From contig NZ_KB903643.1 in the NCBI RefSeq assembly GCF_000379725.1, positions 1-64,000 on the forward strand: DNA of 64,000 nucleotides, in the 5' to 3' direction. This DNA is from Cytophaga aurantiaca DSM 3654 (GTDB taxonomy: Bacteria; Bacteroidota; Bacteroidia; Cytophagales; Cytophagaceae). Shown piece by piece: positions 52,256 through 61,428 of the stretch. Every line of letters starts with the position of its first letter. The first letter of the stretch is position 1. The notes beneath the pieces are model-generated. The model was not told where the DNA came from. It saw nothing but the letters and a program-made list of their open reading frames with translations, and did no database searches. The position numbers were made by a program, and so were the translations under genes.

Positions 52256-52963
52256 TTAATTTCTACAAAAGAAGATGATAAGAGGAATGATGGCAAAGCC
52301 AAGAGGAATAAGGCCCCAGAAAATAAAACCTGCAGATTTGATTACCGGAGTATATTTAGGATGTCTTAAGCCCAATGTCTGGAATGCGCTCTGGAAGCCA
52401 TGATACAAGTGGAAACCTAATGCGATCATTGAAAGAACATAGATACCAACTACTACCGGCTCGTGAAATTCTTCAATTACTTCATCGTACATGTTTTTAA
52501 CTTCTACCTGATCTCCGTTGTCTAATGTATAAGTAACAAGATCCAATTTGTGTGTAATTCCCAAATAAGCCATCTTGAAATCTTTTAAGTGTATGATTAA
52601 GAAGATCAAAATCATAGTACCTAAAACACCCATCCAGCGCGAAGAGAAAGAACTTGTTTTACCCGGATCATTGTAGGCATAGCCTGTAGGGCGAGCTTGT
52701 CTGTTTTTGTATGTGATGTATGCACCCCATACTACGTGCCCAAGGATGAAGGCAAAGTTTACATAAGAAATTGTTTTGATCAACGGATTTGAAGTCATAA
52801 ATACTGTATACAGATTGAATGCTTTTCCGCCATCATTGTGCAGCAACTGGAAGTTACCTGCTAAATGCACTGCTAAGAATGTACATAAAAATAACCCTGT
52901 AAGGGCCATAATTACCTTTCTACCAACACTTGTAGAGAAAATTGTCTGTGTAAACCAACTCAT
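52256..52963 (-). CDS. sdhC: Succinate dehydrogenase cytochrome b subunit (type B)
   Basis: This 235-residue membrane anchor has five hydrophobic helices. Heme-ligand candidates are His in FLAVHLAGNFQLL, FAFILGHVVWGAY, IFLIIHLKDFKM and GFHLYHGFQSAF. A single large subunit with two hemes is the type B architecture of Bacteroidota succinate:menaquinone oxidoreductases. It is the first gene of the operon and has a consensus-like promoter just upstream. Confidence 0.92.
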   Translation of the reverse strand: MSWFTQTIFSTSVGRKVIMALTGLFLCTFLAVHLAGNFQLLHNDGGKAFNLYTVFMTSNPLIKTISYVNFAFILGHVVWGAYITYKNRQARPTGYAYNDPGKTSSFSSRWMGVLGTMILIFLIIHLKDFKMAYLGITHKLDLVTYTLDNGDQVEVKNMYDEVIEEFHEPVVVGIYVLSMIALGFHLYHGFQSAFQTLGLRHPKYTPVIKSAGFIFWGLIPLGFAIIPLIIFFCRN

Positions 52964-53014
52964 TTTTTATCCTTTTATTTTTACCTGTTCGATAAATGTT
53001 TTTTATTATCTTGC

Positions 53015-53046
53015 CAAAGTTAACTTCAGACTTGAAATGATGCAAC
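53015..53046 (-). promoter_or_regulatory. Promoter of sdhCAB
   Basis: On the minus strand TAACTTTG (53022-53015) matches TAnnTTTG. GTTG (53046-53043), 20 bases upstream, is one base from TTTG. The box ends 51 bases before the sdhC start. Confidence 0.5.
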
Positions 53047-53132
53047 CTAAATTATTATTTGTATATATTCTAAATTAAGTCTTTATCGTTATACTTATAA
53101 CAACAAACTGTCTCTCATTGTTTTATCACAGC

Positions 53133-55775
53133 ATGGATATTTTCAATAAAATAAGAAAATTTACGTACGTAGTTATACTTGCTCTTTTTTTTAGTCAAAC
53201 CAGTTATGCGACGCACATAAAAGCAGGGGAATTCTCTGCAAGAAGGATTTCAAATACTGCTCTGCAGTATGAAATTATCCTTACACTGTATTATAATTCT
53301 TTGAGTCCTGCGGCAGGTTCTCCGGGAGGTGATGATGTTAGTATTGACTTCGGAGATGGAACACAGCAGACAGTAACACGTGATCCACCTATAGATGTAG
53401 GAAATAATACTTCTAAAAATATTTTCCGTGTAAATCATACCTATAACGGATCAAGTACCTATCTGATTGGTATGCGTGAAGTAAACCGCAATGCAAATAT
53501 CTGGAACATTCCAGGCTCTTCGGATAAAGCATTTTATGTGGAAATGGAATTGAAGATCAGTCCCTTGTATGGCTTGAACAGCAGCCCGGTTATGACTGTA
53601 CCACCAATCGATTTTGGTGCGGTAGGCAAAATATTTACACACAACCCCGGTGCCTATGATCCGGATGGCGATAGTCTTTCATACGAATTGATTGCCGCAC
53701 AGAGCGGAGTGAATCAACCGATTGTTGGTTACAACTTACCTAGTTCACCAATCTTTGGCGGAACTAGTACATTGGGCGGCCCAGCTTTTTTAACGCTTGA
53801 TCCTGTAACCGGAGATATTGTTTGGAATACGCCAAATAAATATCAGACTGCTCCCTGGTATTACAACATTGTAATCAAAATAACGGAGTGGCGTTACGGT
53901 AGGCCCATCGGGTATATTGTGCGCGACATGCAGGTTGAAATAAAAGAAACAATAAACAATCCTCCTGTACTGGCTATGCCTAAAGATACGTGTATTGAAG
54001 CGGGAAGTTTATTGCACGCAACGATTAAGGCGAGCGACCCGGATGGGGATGTAGTGCGCTTGGAATCATACGGACAACCCTATCAGGTGCCTTCAAGCCC
54101 TGCTACCATAACATATACAGGACAATCAACAAAAACACCTTCAGGAAATTTCAATTGGCAGACAAACTGTACACACGTAAGAAATCAACCGTATCAAGCC
54201 GTATTTAAAGCGACCGATCAAAACCAGGTTCCCTTATTGGTTGATATTCAAACATGGCTGATCTCCGTGAAAGGCCCAAGAATAAAAGGGATCACAGCTA
54301 CACCGGGTTTGAATTCGGTTACACTGAATTGGCCTTTATATACCTGCAGTGCCAAAGCAGAATTTATCAAAATATACAGAAGAGATTGCGATTCAGTTGC
54401 ACCTAATCTGGATCCATGTAAAACCGGTGTGTTGCCGGGCTATACCTTAGTAGGTACGGTAGCTGCAACGGCTACTACGTTTTTAGACAACAATAATGGT
54501 ATAGGCTTGAATAAAGGAAAAACCTATTGCTATATTTTGGTAGCAACCTATCCTGCTCCGGGTTACGGCGAAAGCTATCCGTCGGCACAGGTATGTGTTC
54601 AATTGAATAGAGATGTGGCGGTATTTTCATCTGTTGATGTTACAGAAACATCCACAACTACAGGCAAGGTATTTTTGAGTTGGTACAAACCTTCAGCAAG
54701 TTTTATAGCTGGTCCGTATACGTATGATGTAGAAAGAGGAGTAGGGCTTGCGCCTGCTTTGTATACAACTGTAGCAACAGCTGTTACCGATACATTTTAT
54801 ACAGACATCAATCTGGATACTAAAAATACCATTTACAGTTACCGCATTAAATTAGTGAATAATGGTTTGTATTCTACCGTAGTTCCGGTGTTTGATTTAA
54901 CTACGGTTGCTGGCAATGCATCTGCAAATCTTTCCTGGACATACAAGACTCCATGGATCACAGATTCAGTAGAAGTATATCGAAAAATAAATTCTACAGG
55001 AACATTCAGTAAGCTTGTAAAGTTGGCTCCTACCGCAGTTTCATACAAAGACAATACGGTTGCAAATTGCGATACCGTTTATTATTACATCAAACAGTAC
55101 GGACGTTACTGTGATAAAGAACTGTTGCAAATAGCTACGCAAACTTCAGCAATTGACTCGGTGCGGCCGATGAATGACAATCCTCCTGTAGCACCTGCAC
55201 TTAGCGTGCGTGGATGTGATGGTGATTTAACGATATTCCAGAACGTATTGAACTGGACAGATTTAGTGGATGAAAAATGTAATACGATCGATCATTACAA
55301 CGTGTATTTTGCTACACACAATACCGATCAGCTGAATAAAATATTTACTACGACAGACACTACGTATACATACATCAATCATCAGACAACTGCAGGCTGT
55401 TATCAGGTATCGGCAACCAATCTTGCCGGTGTGGAAGGTGCGCGTAGTACGAAGATCTGTGTGGATGATTGTATTTATTATGAACTTCCGAATTTACTGA
55501 CCGTAAATAACGACGGACAAAATGATCTTGTGAAGCCTTTCCCTGTTCCAAGAGGGGCGTGCTTTGTACGTTATTATGTATACAACCGCTGGGGTTCACT
55601 GGTGTATTATAAAGATACCGATCCGAATGTTAACTGGGATGGTAAAGTTGAAAAAGGAGAACTATCTGATGGCGTATATTATTTCTTAGCTGAGGTACAT
55701 TTTTGCGGACGTGTGAATCAAAAAGATGAAGTAAAAAATATCAAAGGATGGCTGCAGATCTTAACAACGAAATAA
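53133..55775 (+). CDS. Type IX-secreted surface protein with gliding-motility C-terminal domain
   Basis: This 880-residue exported protein has a signal peptide ending near TSYA, then THIKAGEFSARR, related to the start of the mature 4482 protein. PKD/cadherin-like domains with DPDGDSLSYELIAA and SDPDGDVVRLES follow. FN3-like modules come next (IKGITATPGLNSVTLNWP; later LNWTDLVDEKCNTIDHYNVY), then a sorting domain from about residue 785 (NLLTVNNDGQNDLVKP, YVYNRWGSLVYYKD). The ATG at 53133 is chosen; 53118 would add five residues. No catalytic domain was seen; it probably mediates surface attachment. Confidence 0.85.
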   Translation: MDIFNKIRKFTYVVILALFFSQTSYATHIKAGEFSARRISNTALQYEIILTLYYNSLSPAAGSPGGDDVSIDFGDGTQQTVTRDPPIDVGNNTSKNIFRVNHTYNGSSTYLIGMREVNRNANIWNIPGSSDKAFYVEMELKISPLYGLNSSPVMTVPPIDFGAVGKIFTHNPGAYDPDGDSLSYELIAAQSGVNQPIVGYNLPSSPIFGGTSTLGGPAFLTLDPVTGDIVWNTPNKYQTAPWYYNIVIKITEWRYGRPIGYIVRDMQVEIKETINNPPVLAMPKDTCIEAGSLLHATIKASDPDGDVVRLESYGQPYQVPSSPATITYTGQSTKTPSGNFNWQTNCTHVRNQPYQAVFKATDQNQVPLLVDIQTWLISVKGPRIKGITATPGLNSVTLNWPLYTCSAKAEFIKIYRRDCDSVAPNLDPCKTGVLPGYTLVGTVAATATTFLDNNNGIGLNKGKTYCYILVATYPAPGYGESYPSAQVCVQLNRDVAVFSSVDVTETSTTTGKVFLSWYKPSASFIAGPYTYDVERGVGLAPALYTTVATAVTDTFYTDINLDTKNTIYSYRIKLVNNGLYSTVVPVFDLTTVAGNASANLSWTYKTPWITDSVEVYRKINSTGTFSKLVKLAPTAVSYKDNTVANCDTVYYYIKQYGRYCDKELLQIATQTSAIDSVRPMNDNPPVAPALSVRGCDGDLTIFQNVLNWTDLVDEKCNTIDHYNVYFATHNTDQLNKIFTTTDTTYTYINHQTTAGCYQVSATNLAGVEGARSTKICVDDCIYYELPNLLTVNNDGQNDLVKPFPVPRGACFVRYYVYNRWGSLVYYKDTDPNVNWDGKVEKGELSDGVYYFLAEVHFCGRVNQKDEVKNIKGWLQILTTK

Positions 55776-56173
55776 AACCCGGTCAATCACTGGTGTTGTT
55801 TGATGGCGTATGTCATTTCTGTAACAACTCTGTGAACTTCATTATTGACCGCGATCCAAAGAAAAAATTTGTCTTCGCACCACTTCAATCTGAATTGGCA
55901 AAGACAGTATTAAATAAATTTGGTGAAGACACGATAAAAATCGATACCATCATTCTTATTCAGAATAATAAAATATACAAACGTTCAAGAGCCGCATTGG
56001 AAATTGCAAAGCAGCTAAATGGCTTGTGGTCGCTGTGTTATGTGTTTATCATTGTGCCCGGTTTTATTCGGGATATGGTATACAATCTCATAGCAAAAAA
56101 CAGATACAAGTGGTTCGGACAACTGGAAGCCTGCCGTATACCGACGCCGGAAATGAGAGAACGATTTTTGTAG
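55748..56173 (+). CDS. DCC-family thiol-disulfide oxidoreductase-like protein (DUF393)
   Basis: This 141-residue protein has the family signature LVLFDGVCHFCNNSVNF (Asp-Gly-x-Cys-x-x-Cys), then KKKFVFAPLQSELAK and YKRSRAALEIAKQLNG. It ends in a basic RYKWFGQLEACRIP segment. The fold is thioredoxin-like; the substrate is not known. Its start lies inside the last 28 bp of the surface-protein gene; the conserved core begins at about residue 15 and no later ATG exists, so the overlap is genuine. Confidence 0.88.
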   Translation: MAADLNNEIKPGQSLVLFDGVCHFCNNSVNFIIDRDPKKKFVFAPLQSELAKTVLNKFGEDTIKIDTIILIQNNKIYKRSRAALEIAKQLNGLWSLCYVFIIVPGFIRDMVYNLIAKNRYKWFGQLEACRIPTPEMRERFL

Positions 56174-56192
56174 TTCCCAGTTACGAGATACA

Positions 56193-56384
56193 AGTTACTA
56201 GACGAGAAAAGTATTAAGTACAGAGTACATAGTATTAAGTAGAGAAAATAAAAACAGCACAGCTTCTTAGAAGAGGCTGTGCTGTTTTTATATAAAATTT
56301 TAATTTATAGAACGATACGTTGATATTGCGTCGTCTTTGTACTCTGTACTTAGTACTCTATACTTCTTCTTTCGTCTAGTAACT
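56193..56384. repeat. Long inverted repeat around a terminator
   Basis: Left arm (about 56193-56240) and right arm (about 56339-56384) are imperfectly complementary. Shared blocks include AGTTACTAGACGA and AGTACAGAGTA-type sequences. The gap 56174-56478 otherwise shows only the terminator, CTAGTAACTAG-like short repeats and the fabD promoter. Confidence 0.6.
56250..56289 (+). terminator. Terminator after the DCC gene
   Basis: A 19-bp stem with one G-T pair (56250-56268 with 56271-56289) has flanking A and T runs. Confidence 0.85.
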
Positions 56385-56411
56385 AGAAACTAGCACCTAG
56401 TAACTAGTTTA

Positions 56412-56443
56412 CTTGGATTTTCAGGATTAAAGGAATAGTTTTG
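56412..56443 (+). promoter_or_regulatory. Promoter of fabD
   Basis: CTTG at 56412-56415 (one base from TTTG) is followed after 20 bases by TAGTTTTG at 56436-56443, 35 bases before the start codon. Confidence 0.45.
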
Positions 56444-56478
56444 TTCCCTTATACTTCGTTAAACATTAAGAAAATACT

Positions 56479-57354
56479 ATGAAAGCATACGTTTTCCCTG
56501 GTCAGGGGTCTCAATTTTCAGGAATGGGTAAAGACCTTTTTGAAAATTCTGCGAAAGCAAAAGAATTATTTCTTCAAGCAAACGATATCCTTGGATTTGA
56601 TATTACGAAAGTAATGTTTACAGGTACTGATGAAGAATTGAAACAAACGAATGTAACACAGCCTGCTATATTTATTCATTCTGTAATTCTTGCAAAGATC
56701 AGCGAAACCTTCGCACCGGAAATGGTTGCAGGGCACTCTTTGGGTGAGTTTTCAGCATTGGTTGCAAATGGTACCTTATCTTTTGCAGATGGATTGAAAC
56801 TTGTTTCACAACGTGCCACAGCAATGCAGAAAGCATGTGAACTTGTACCGGGTACAATGGCTGCAGTATTGGCATTGGCAGATGAAAAAGTAGAAGAGAT
56901 CTGCGCTTCTATTACAGACGAAGTTGTTGTTGCAGCAAACTATAACTGTCCTGGACAATTGGTTATTTCTGGCAGTGTAAAAGGAATTGAAAAAGCTTGC
57001 GAACTAATGAAAGCTGCTGGTGCGAAACGTGCATTGGTATTGCCTGTAGGCGGTGCATTCCACTCTCCATTGATGGAACCTGCACGTATTGAATTAGAAG
57101 AAGCAATTAAAAACACCTTATTCAGCAAACCAACGTGTGCGGTTTATCAAAACGTAAATGCTAAACCATCAACAGATGTTGAAGCAATTAAATTGAACCT
57201 GATCGCTCAATTAACTGCACCTGTGCGCTGGACACAGTCTGTACAGAATATGGTAAAAGACGGAGCTACAAATTTTGTAGAATGTGGTCCGGGTAAAGTA
57301 TTACAAGGTCTTGTGAAAAAGATTGAAGCGGGTACAGAGGTAGCATCGATTTAA
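56479..57354 (+). CDS. fabD: Malonyl-CoA:ACP transacylase
   Basis: This 291-residue enzyme loads malonate onto acyl carrier protein for fatty-acid synthesis. It starts YVFPGQGSQFSGMGKDL, the classical FabD opening; the nucleophile is Ser87 in VAGHSLGEFSAL. Further on are VGGAFHSPLMEPA with the catalytic His and NFVECGPGKVLQGLVKKI at the end. It stands alone rather than in a fab cluster, with its own promoter. Confidence 0.96.
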   Translation: MKAYVFPGQGSQFSGMGKDLFENSAKAKELFLQANDILGFDITKVMFTGTDEELKQTNVTQPAIFIHSVILAKISETFAPEMVAGHSLGEFSALVANGTLSFADGLKLVSQRATAMQKACELVPGTMAAVLALADEKVEEICASITDEVVVAANYNCPGQLVISGSVKGIEKACELMKAAGAKRALVLPVGGAFHSPLMEPARIELEEAIKNTLFSKPTCAVYQNVNAKPSTDVEAIKLNLIAQLTAPVRWTQSVQNMVKDGATNFVECGPGKVLQGLVKKIEAGTEVASI

Positions 57355-57382
57355 GAAATCTAAAAATCCAAAATACAAATAT

Positions 57383-57425
57383 CAAATTCCAAACGGAGGT
57401 AATAGTTCTCTCTGTTTGGAATTTG
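57383..57425. terminator. Hairpin between fabD and folK
   Basis: A 12-bp inverted repeat (CAAATTCCAAAC and complement) lies between convergent genes, followed by a T-rich stretch on the plus strand. It is probably a bidirectional terminator. Confidence 0.7.
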
Positions 57426-57432
57426 TTTTTTG

Positions 57433-57936
57433 TTATTTGGAATTTAGTAAGGTTACTTGGAGTTCATCTGTGCAACGTTCCAACAACTGCTTCGATGAAA
57501 AGTTGAAAATGGGATGTACAAAATCCGGAAGCACTTCAACTAAGGGCACTAAGGTAAATCTACGGTCATGTAAAAATGGATGCGGAATTTTTAATTCAGG
57601 CGTTGCCATGATCTCGTTTCCGAAATACAGAATATCAATATCAATCGTGCGGCTGCCCCATTTTTCTTTGCGGTCACGACCTAAGTTTTTTTCAATCGAC
57701 AAACACGTATTCAATACATCAATTGGCTTCTGCGCTGTTTCGCAAACCAGCACCTGATTCAGAAAATCCGGCTGTGTTTCATTTCCCCAGGCTTTCGTTT
57801 CGTAATACGAAGAAGACTTTATAATAGCGCCGACTTGAATAGATAATTCTTGTGCGGCTTGCTGCATAAATTCCTGACGAGAGCCAAGATTGCTTCCTAA
57901 TAAAATAACTACGGTGTGTGATGTTACTTGCTTCAT
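57433..57936 (-). CDS. folK: 2-amino-4-hydroxy-6-hydroxymethyldihydropteridine diphosphokinase
   Basis: This 167-residue folate-pathway enzyme transfers pyrophosphate from ATP to the pterin alcohol. Seen are VILLGSNLGSR, YYETKAWGNETQPDFLNQVL, LSIEKNLGRDRKEKWGSRTIDIDILYFG with the metal-binding Asp pair, and IPHPFLHDRRFTLVPLVEV. All these are standard for FolK. No other folate gene is in the window. It is convergent with fabD. Confidence 0.96.
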   Translation of the reverse strand: MKQVTSHTVVILLGSNLGSRQEFMQQAAQELSIQVGAIIKSSSYYETKAWGNETQPDFLNQVLVCETAQKPIDVLNTCLSIEKNLGRDRKEKWGSRTIDIDILYFGNEIMATPELKIPHPFLHDRRFTLVPLVEVLPDFVHPIFNFSSKQLLERCTDELQVTLLNSK

Positions 57937-58051
57937 GAATGTTCAAATATACGGAAAATGTCTGAACCACTGATTAACCTGATTTATATGATTAAATGAT
58001 CATGTGAATTATTTTGATTGTCTGAATATGTAACAATTTTCAACGGCCTCA

Positions 58052-58170
58052 TTTCAAATTGCGTTAAGAAATTTTGGTTCATGGAGCTTTTTGAACGCTA
58101 CAACTAGTCCTTTTCCCAGGACGATTTTGTAGCGTTCGCGGAATGAACCAAAATTTTAGCTTATTTGAAA
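58052..58170. repeat. Structured 119-bp inverted-repeat element
   Basis: Three nested pairings were traced: TTTCAAA/TTTGAAA at the ends, AAATTTTGGTTCAT with its complement, and GAACGCTACAA with its complement, around a small GTCC/GGAC tip. It lies in the 470-bp gap 57937-58409 between divergent folK and sppA. It could be a MITE-like repeat or a structured RNA. Confidence 0.6.
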
Positions 58171-58188
58171 TCAGCCTTGATTTTTTTG

Positions 58189-58235
58189 GTTCTTTTGCAT
58201 CAAAGCCTGTCCCGCCTTAGCGGGGGCAAAAGAAC
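58189..58235. repeat. Second hairpin in the folK-sppA gap
   Basis: GTTCTTTTGC and GCAAAAGAAC enclose an inner CCCGC/GCGGG stem. It is a REP-like palindrome 20 bp after the larger element. The rest of the gap shows nothing else except a TAGTTTTG -7-like box at 58374-58381 before sppA. Confidence 0.6.
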
Positions 58236-58409
58236 AGAAGAATAAAAAAGAAAGGTTGATGAGGATAAGCAAGAAAAACTATTTATAGAAGGGCCACGCA
58301 ATATAATCGCCCTTCAACCGACTACATTAAAACAAACAATTAAACTAATCATAATAACTATTTAACTACCCGCTAGTTTTGTATATTTGATCAACTAATC
58401 ATTACCCAT

Positions 58410-60164
58410 ATGAATTTTCTGAAAAATGTTTTGGCCGTTATTGTAGGCTTTATTTTATTGACAGTAATAGGTATTGTTATTCTTCTTGCAATATTCTCTT
58501 CCGGAAAAGATGAAGGAGCTGTAGCTTTGAAAGAGTCGTCTGTTTTAAAGATCACATTAGACAATCAGATCGTTGAACGCGAATCGGATAAATTATTTGA
58601 TGGCTTGCTGGATCCGCGTGGAGCGTCTTCTCAAATTGGTTTGTTGGAATTGAAACAAGCAATCAAAGAAGCAGCGGGCAATGAAAAAATCAAAGGGATT
58701 TTAATCGAAATAAAATTTGCCAATGCCGGCATTGCAACCTGGAAAGAATTGCGCGACGAATTGAATGACTTCAAAAAATCCGGAAAGTTTGTTATAGCCT
58801 ATGGTGAAATGTATAGCGAAGCGGCATACTATTTAGCATCTGTAGCAGATGAAATTTATTTGCCTGAATCAGGAATGCTTGAATTTAATGGTATTGGCGT
58901 AAACATGCTGTACTTTAAAAATCTGCTTAGCAAGATCGGTGTTAAAACGGAAGTGTTCCGTGTAGGAAAATACAAGAGTGCAATAGAGCCGCTTGTGAAT
59001 GATCATATGAGCGATGAAGATCGTGAGCAGGTTCGTTTATATATCAACTCTCTGTACAGTGTAATGCTGGAAGACATTGCTGCAAGCAGAAACATTCAGG
59101 TAGAAACACTAAAGGTCATTTCAGATTCGATGCTGGTTCGCAATGCTGCTGATGCCAAGCGTTTCGGATTGGTTTCACATGTTGCCTATTACGATGAATT
59201 ATTAACTTCATTGAGAGTAAAATTAAATATGGAAGTCGATAAGGAAATTAATTTTGTTTCGTATAAAAAGATCAATCAATTAACCGGAGATAAAAAAAAG
59301 CTTTCAACAGAACCGCATATTGCTGTATTGTTTGCGAATGGTGAGATACAGTCGGGCAGAGGCGATGGTGAAACGATCGGTTCAGAAACGATCTGTGCGG
59401 ATCTTCGCAAATTAAGAGAAGATAAAAATGTGAAGGCAATTGTATTGCGCATCAATTCTCCGGGAGGTAGTGCTCTGGCTTCGGATGTGATCTGGAGAGA
59501 AATTGTGTTAACACGTAAAGTAAAACCTGTAATAGCATCTATGGCGAATGTAGCTGCTTCAGGCGGATACTATATTGCGATGGCGTGTGATACCATTGTT
59601 GCATCACCGGCTACTATTACAGGTTCTATTGGTGTATTTGGACTATTGATGAACTCAGAAGATCTGTTGAATAATAAATTAGGTATCAATACCGACTCTG
59701 AAAAAACAGGTTTGTATTCCGATATCGGTTCGTTAACAAGGCCGGTTACAGATGCTGAGCGTATGATCATTCAAAATGAAGTGAACTCCATCTATTCAAC
59801 TTTTGTGCGCAAAGCTGCAGAAGGCAGACGTACTACCGTAGAGCATATTGAAGAAAATGCTTCGGGTAGAGTATGGGCAGGTAAAGATGCGATAAACAAT
59901 AAATTGATTGACGTTTTTGGAGGCATGAACAAAGCAGTTGCTTTGGCTGCAAATGCAGCAAAGTTAGGTGAATCCTATAAATTGGTTTATTACCCTGAAA
60001 AGAAAAATCAGATCTGGATCGAGTTTTTTAATTCCTTATCCGGTGAAGAAGAAGCCAAAATGAAGACCTTCGGTGCCTATTATGAGCACTTTAAAACACT
60101 GCAATCCTTGCCTAAATATCAGGGTGTTCAGGCAAGGATTCCATATTTTATAGAGATAAAATAA
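58410..60164 (+). CDS. sppA: Signal peptide peptidase SppA, 67K type
   Basis: This 584-residue membrane-anchored serine protease has an N-terminal helix (LAVIVGFILLTVIGIVILLAI) and two tandem S49 domains. The catalytic Lys189 is in the N-terminal half (GKYKSAIEPLVND) and Ser384 in the C-terminal half (NVAASGGYYIAM), matching the E. coli Lys/Ser dyad layout. It degrades leftover signal peptides in the membrane; the many exported proteins in this region make that a reasonable housekeeping need. Confidence 0.95.
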   Translation: MNFLKNVLAVIVGFILLTVIGIVILLAIFSSGKDEGAVALKESSVLKITLDNQIVERESDKLFDGLLDPRGASSQIGLLELKQAIKEAAGNEKIKGILIEIKFANAGIATWKELRDELNDFKKSGKFVIAYGEMYSEAAYYLASVADEIYLPESGMLEFNGIGVNMLYFKNLLSKIGVKTEVFRVGKYKSAIEPLVNDHMSDEDREQVRLYINSLYSVMLEDIAASRNIQVETLKVISDSMLVRNAADAKRFGLVSHVAYYDELLTSLRVKLNMEVDKEINFVSYKKINQLTGDKKKLSTEPHIAVLFANGEIQSGRGDGETIGSETICADLRKLREDKNVKAIVLRINSPGGSALASDVIWREIVLTRKVKPVIASMANVAASGGYYIAMACDTIVASPATITGSIGVFGLLMNSEDLLNNKLGINTDSEKTGLYSDIGSLTRPVTDAERMIIQNEVNSIYSTFVRKAAEGRRTTVEHIEENASGRVWAGKDAINNKLIDVFGGMNKAVALAANAAKLGESYKLVYYPEKKNQIWIEFFNSLSGEEEAKMKTFGAYYEHFKTLQSLPKYQGVQARIPYFIEIK

Positions 60165-60259
60165 CGAAAAGTTAAAATATTATATCTTCATGCTGAATTA
60201 CTTAGCTTTTGGCAGAGAACGTAAGGCATGAGAGTACGTATACAAAACTCAATAATTCG

Positions 60260-60267
60260 TATATTTG
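60260..60267 (+). promoter_or_regulatory. -7-like box upstream of bioB (TATATTTG)
   Basis: Matches TAnnTTTG and ends 23 bases before the start codon. No matching TTTG upstream box at the normal distance. Confidence 0.35.
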
Positions 60268-60290
60268 TTGATTAGCTACTTAGAAAAGAA

Positions 60291-61304
60291 ATGACAGAAA
60301 TTCGCAATAACTGGACAAAAGAAGAGATTTCAGCAATCTACAACAGCCCTATATTGGATTTAATGTATCGTGGTGCTACAGTGCATCGTGAATTTCATGA
60401 TCCACAGGAAGTACAGGTTTGTACGTTGTTGTCTATCAAAACGGGCGGATGTCCTGAAGATTGTTCTTATTGTCCGCAGGCTGCCCGCTATCACACAGGT
60501 GTGAAAGTAGAGAAGTTGATGGATGTAAAAGAAGTGTTGAACTCTGCTTTGGAAGCAAAAGAATCCGGAAGTACACGTTTTTGTATGGGTGCTGCCTGGA
60601 GAGAAGTGAGAGACAACAAAGACTTCGATAAAGTAATTGATATGGTGAAAGGTGTAAGTACAATGGGTATGGAAGTTTGCTGTACACTTGGTATGTTAAC
60701 ACCTGAACAGGCAACAAAATTAAAAGATGCCGGTTTGTATGCATACAACCACAATCTGGATACAAGCGAAGAACATTACGATAAAGTAATTACGACAAGA
60801 ACATACGACGATCGTTTAGAGACATTGGATAACGTGCGTAATGCAAAAATCTCTGTATGTTCAGGCGGTATCATCGGTATGGGCGAAAGCCATGGCGATC
60901 GAGTAGGTATGTTACATACTTTGGTAAACATGGCTGAGCATCCGGAATCTGTTCCGGTAAATGCATTGGTACCGGTTGAAGGTACGCCGTTAGAAGATCA
61001 ACCACGTGTTTCTGTTTGGGAAATGGTGCGTATGATCGCAACAGCTCGTATCATCATGCCGAAAGCAATGGTCCGTTTGTCTGCAGGTCGCGTGCGCATG
61101 AATACAGAAGAGCAGGCATTGTGTTTCTTAGCAGGCGCTAACTCAATCTTCGCAGGTGACAAATTGCTTACTACTCCGAATCCGGAAGTAAATGCAGATA
61201 AAGAAATGTTCCAGGTGTTGAACCTTAAGCCGCGTCAGTCATTCAAAAACGGCGATGCTCCAAAGATCAAATTCGAACAGATCCCGAGTGCATTGGTTAA
61301 ATAA
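60291..61304 (+). CDS. bioB: Biotin synthase
   Basis: This 337-residue radical-SAM enzyme inserts sulfur into dethiobiotin. The radical-SAM cluster ligands are Cys54, Cys58 and Cys61 ([12 protein letters not shown]). [16 protein letters not shown], the [2Fe-2S] region [33 protein letters not shown] and VRLSAGRV follow in the expected order. Other biotin genes are not adjacent. It has a strong terminator downstream. Confidence 0.97.
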   Translation: MTEIRNNWTKEEISAIYNSPILDLMYRGATVHREFHDPQEVQVCTLLSIKTGGCPEDCSYCPQAARYHTGVKVEKLMDVKEVLNSALEAKESGSTRFCMGAAWREVRDNKDFDKVIDMVKGVSTMGMEVCCTLGMLTPEQATKLKDAGLYAYNHNLDTSEEHYDKVITTRTYDDRLETLDNVRNAKISVCSGGIIGMGESHGDRVGMLHTLVNMAEHPESVPVNALVPVEGTPLEDQPRVSVWEMVRMIATARIIMPKAMVRLSAGRVRMNTEEQALCFLAGANSIFAGDKLLTTPNPEVNADKEMFQVLNLKPRQSFKNGDAPKIKFEQIPSALVK

Positions 61305-61349
61305 ATAATAAATCCTGCAAACATAGTTGATTCAAGATCTCTAAATATA

Positions 61350-61380
61350 AAAAGCCTTCCGTTATTAACGGAAGGCTTTT
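61350..61380 (+). terminator. bioB terminator
   Basis: A perfect 15-bp stem (AAAAGCCTTCCGTTA and complement) with a one-base centre is followed by further T residues. Confidence 0.88.
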
Positions 61381-61428
61381 TTGTATATTACGTATAGTGG
61401 TAGAACTGAATAAATTTGTCTTATTTAT

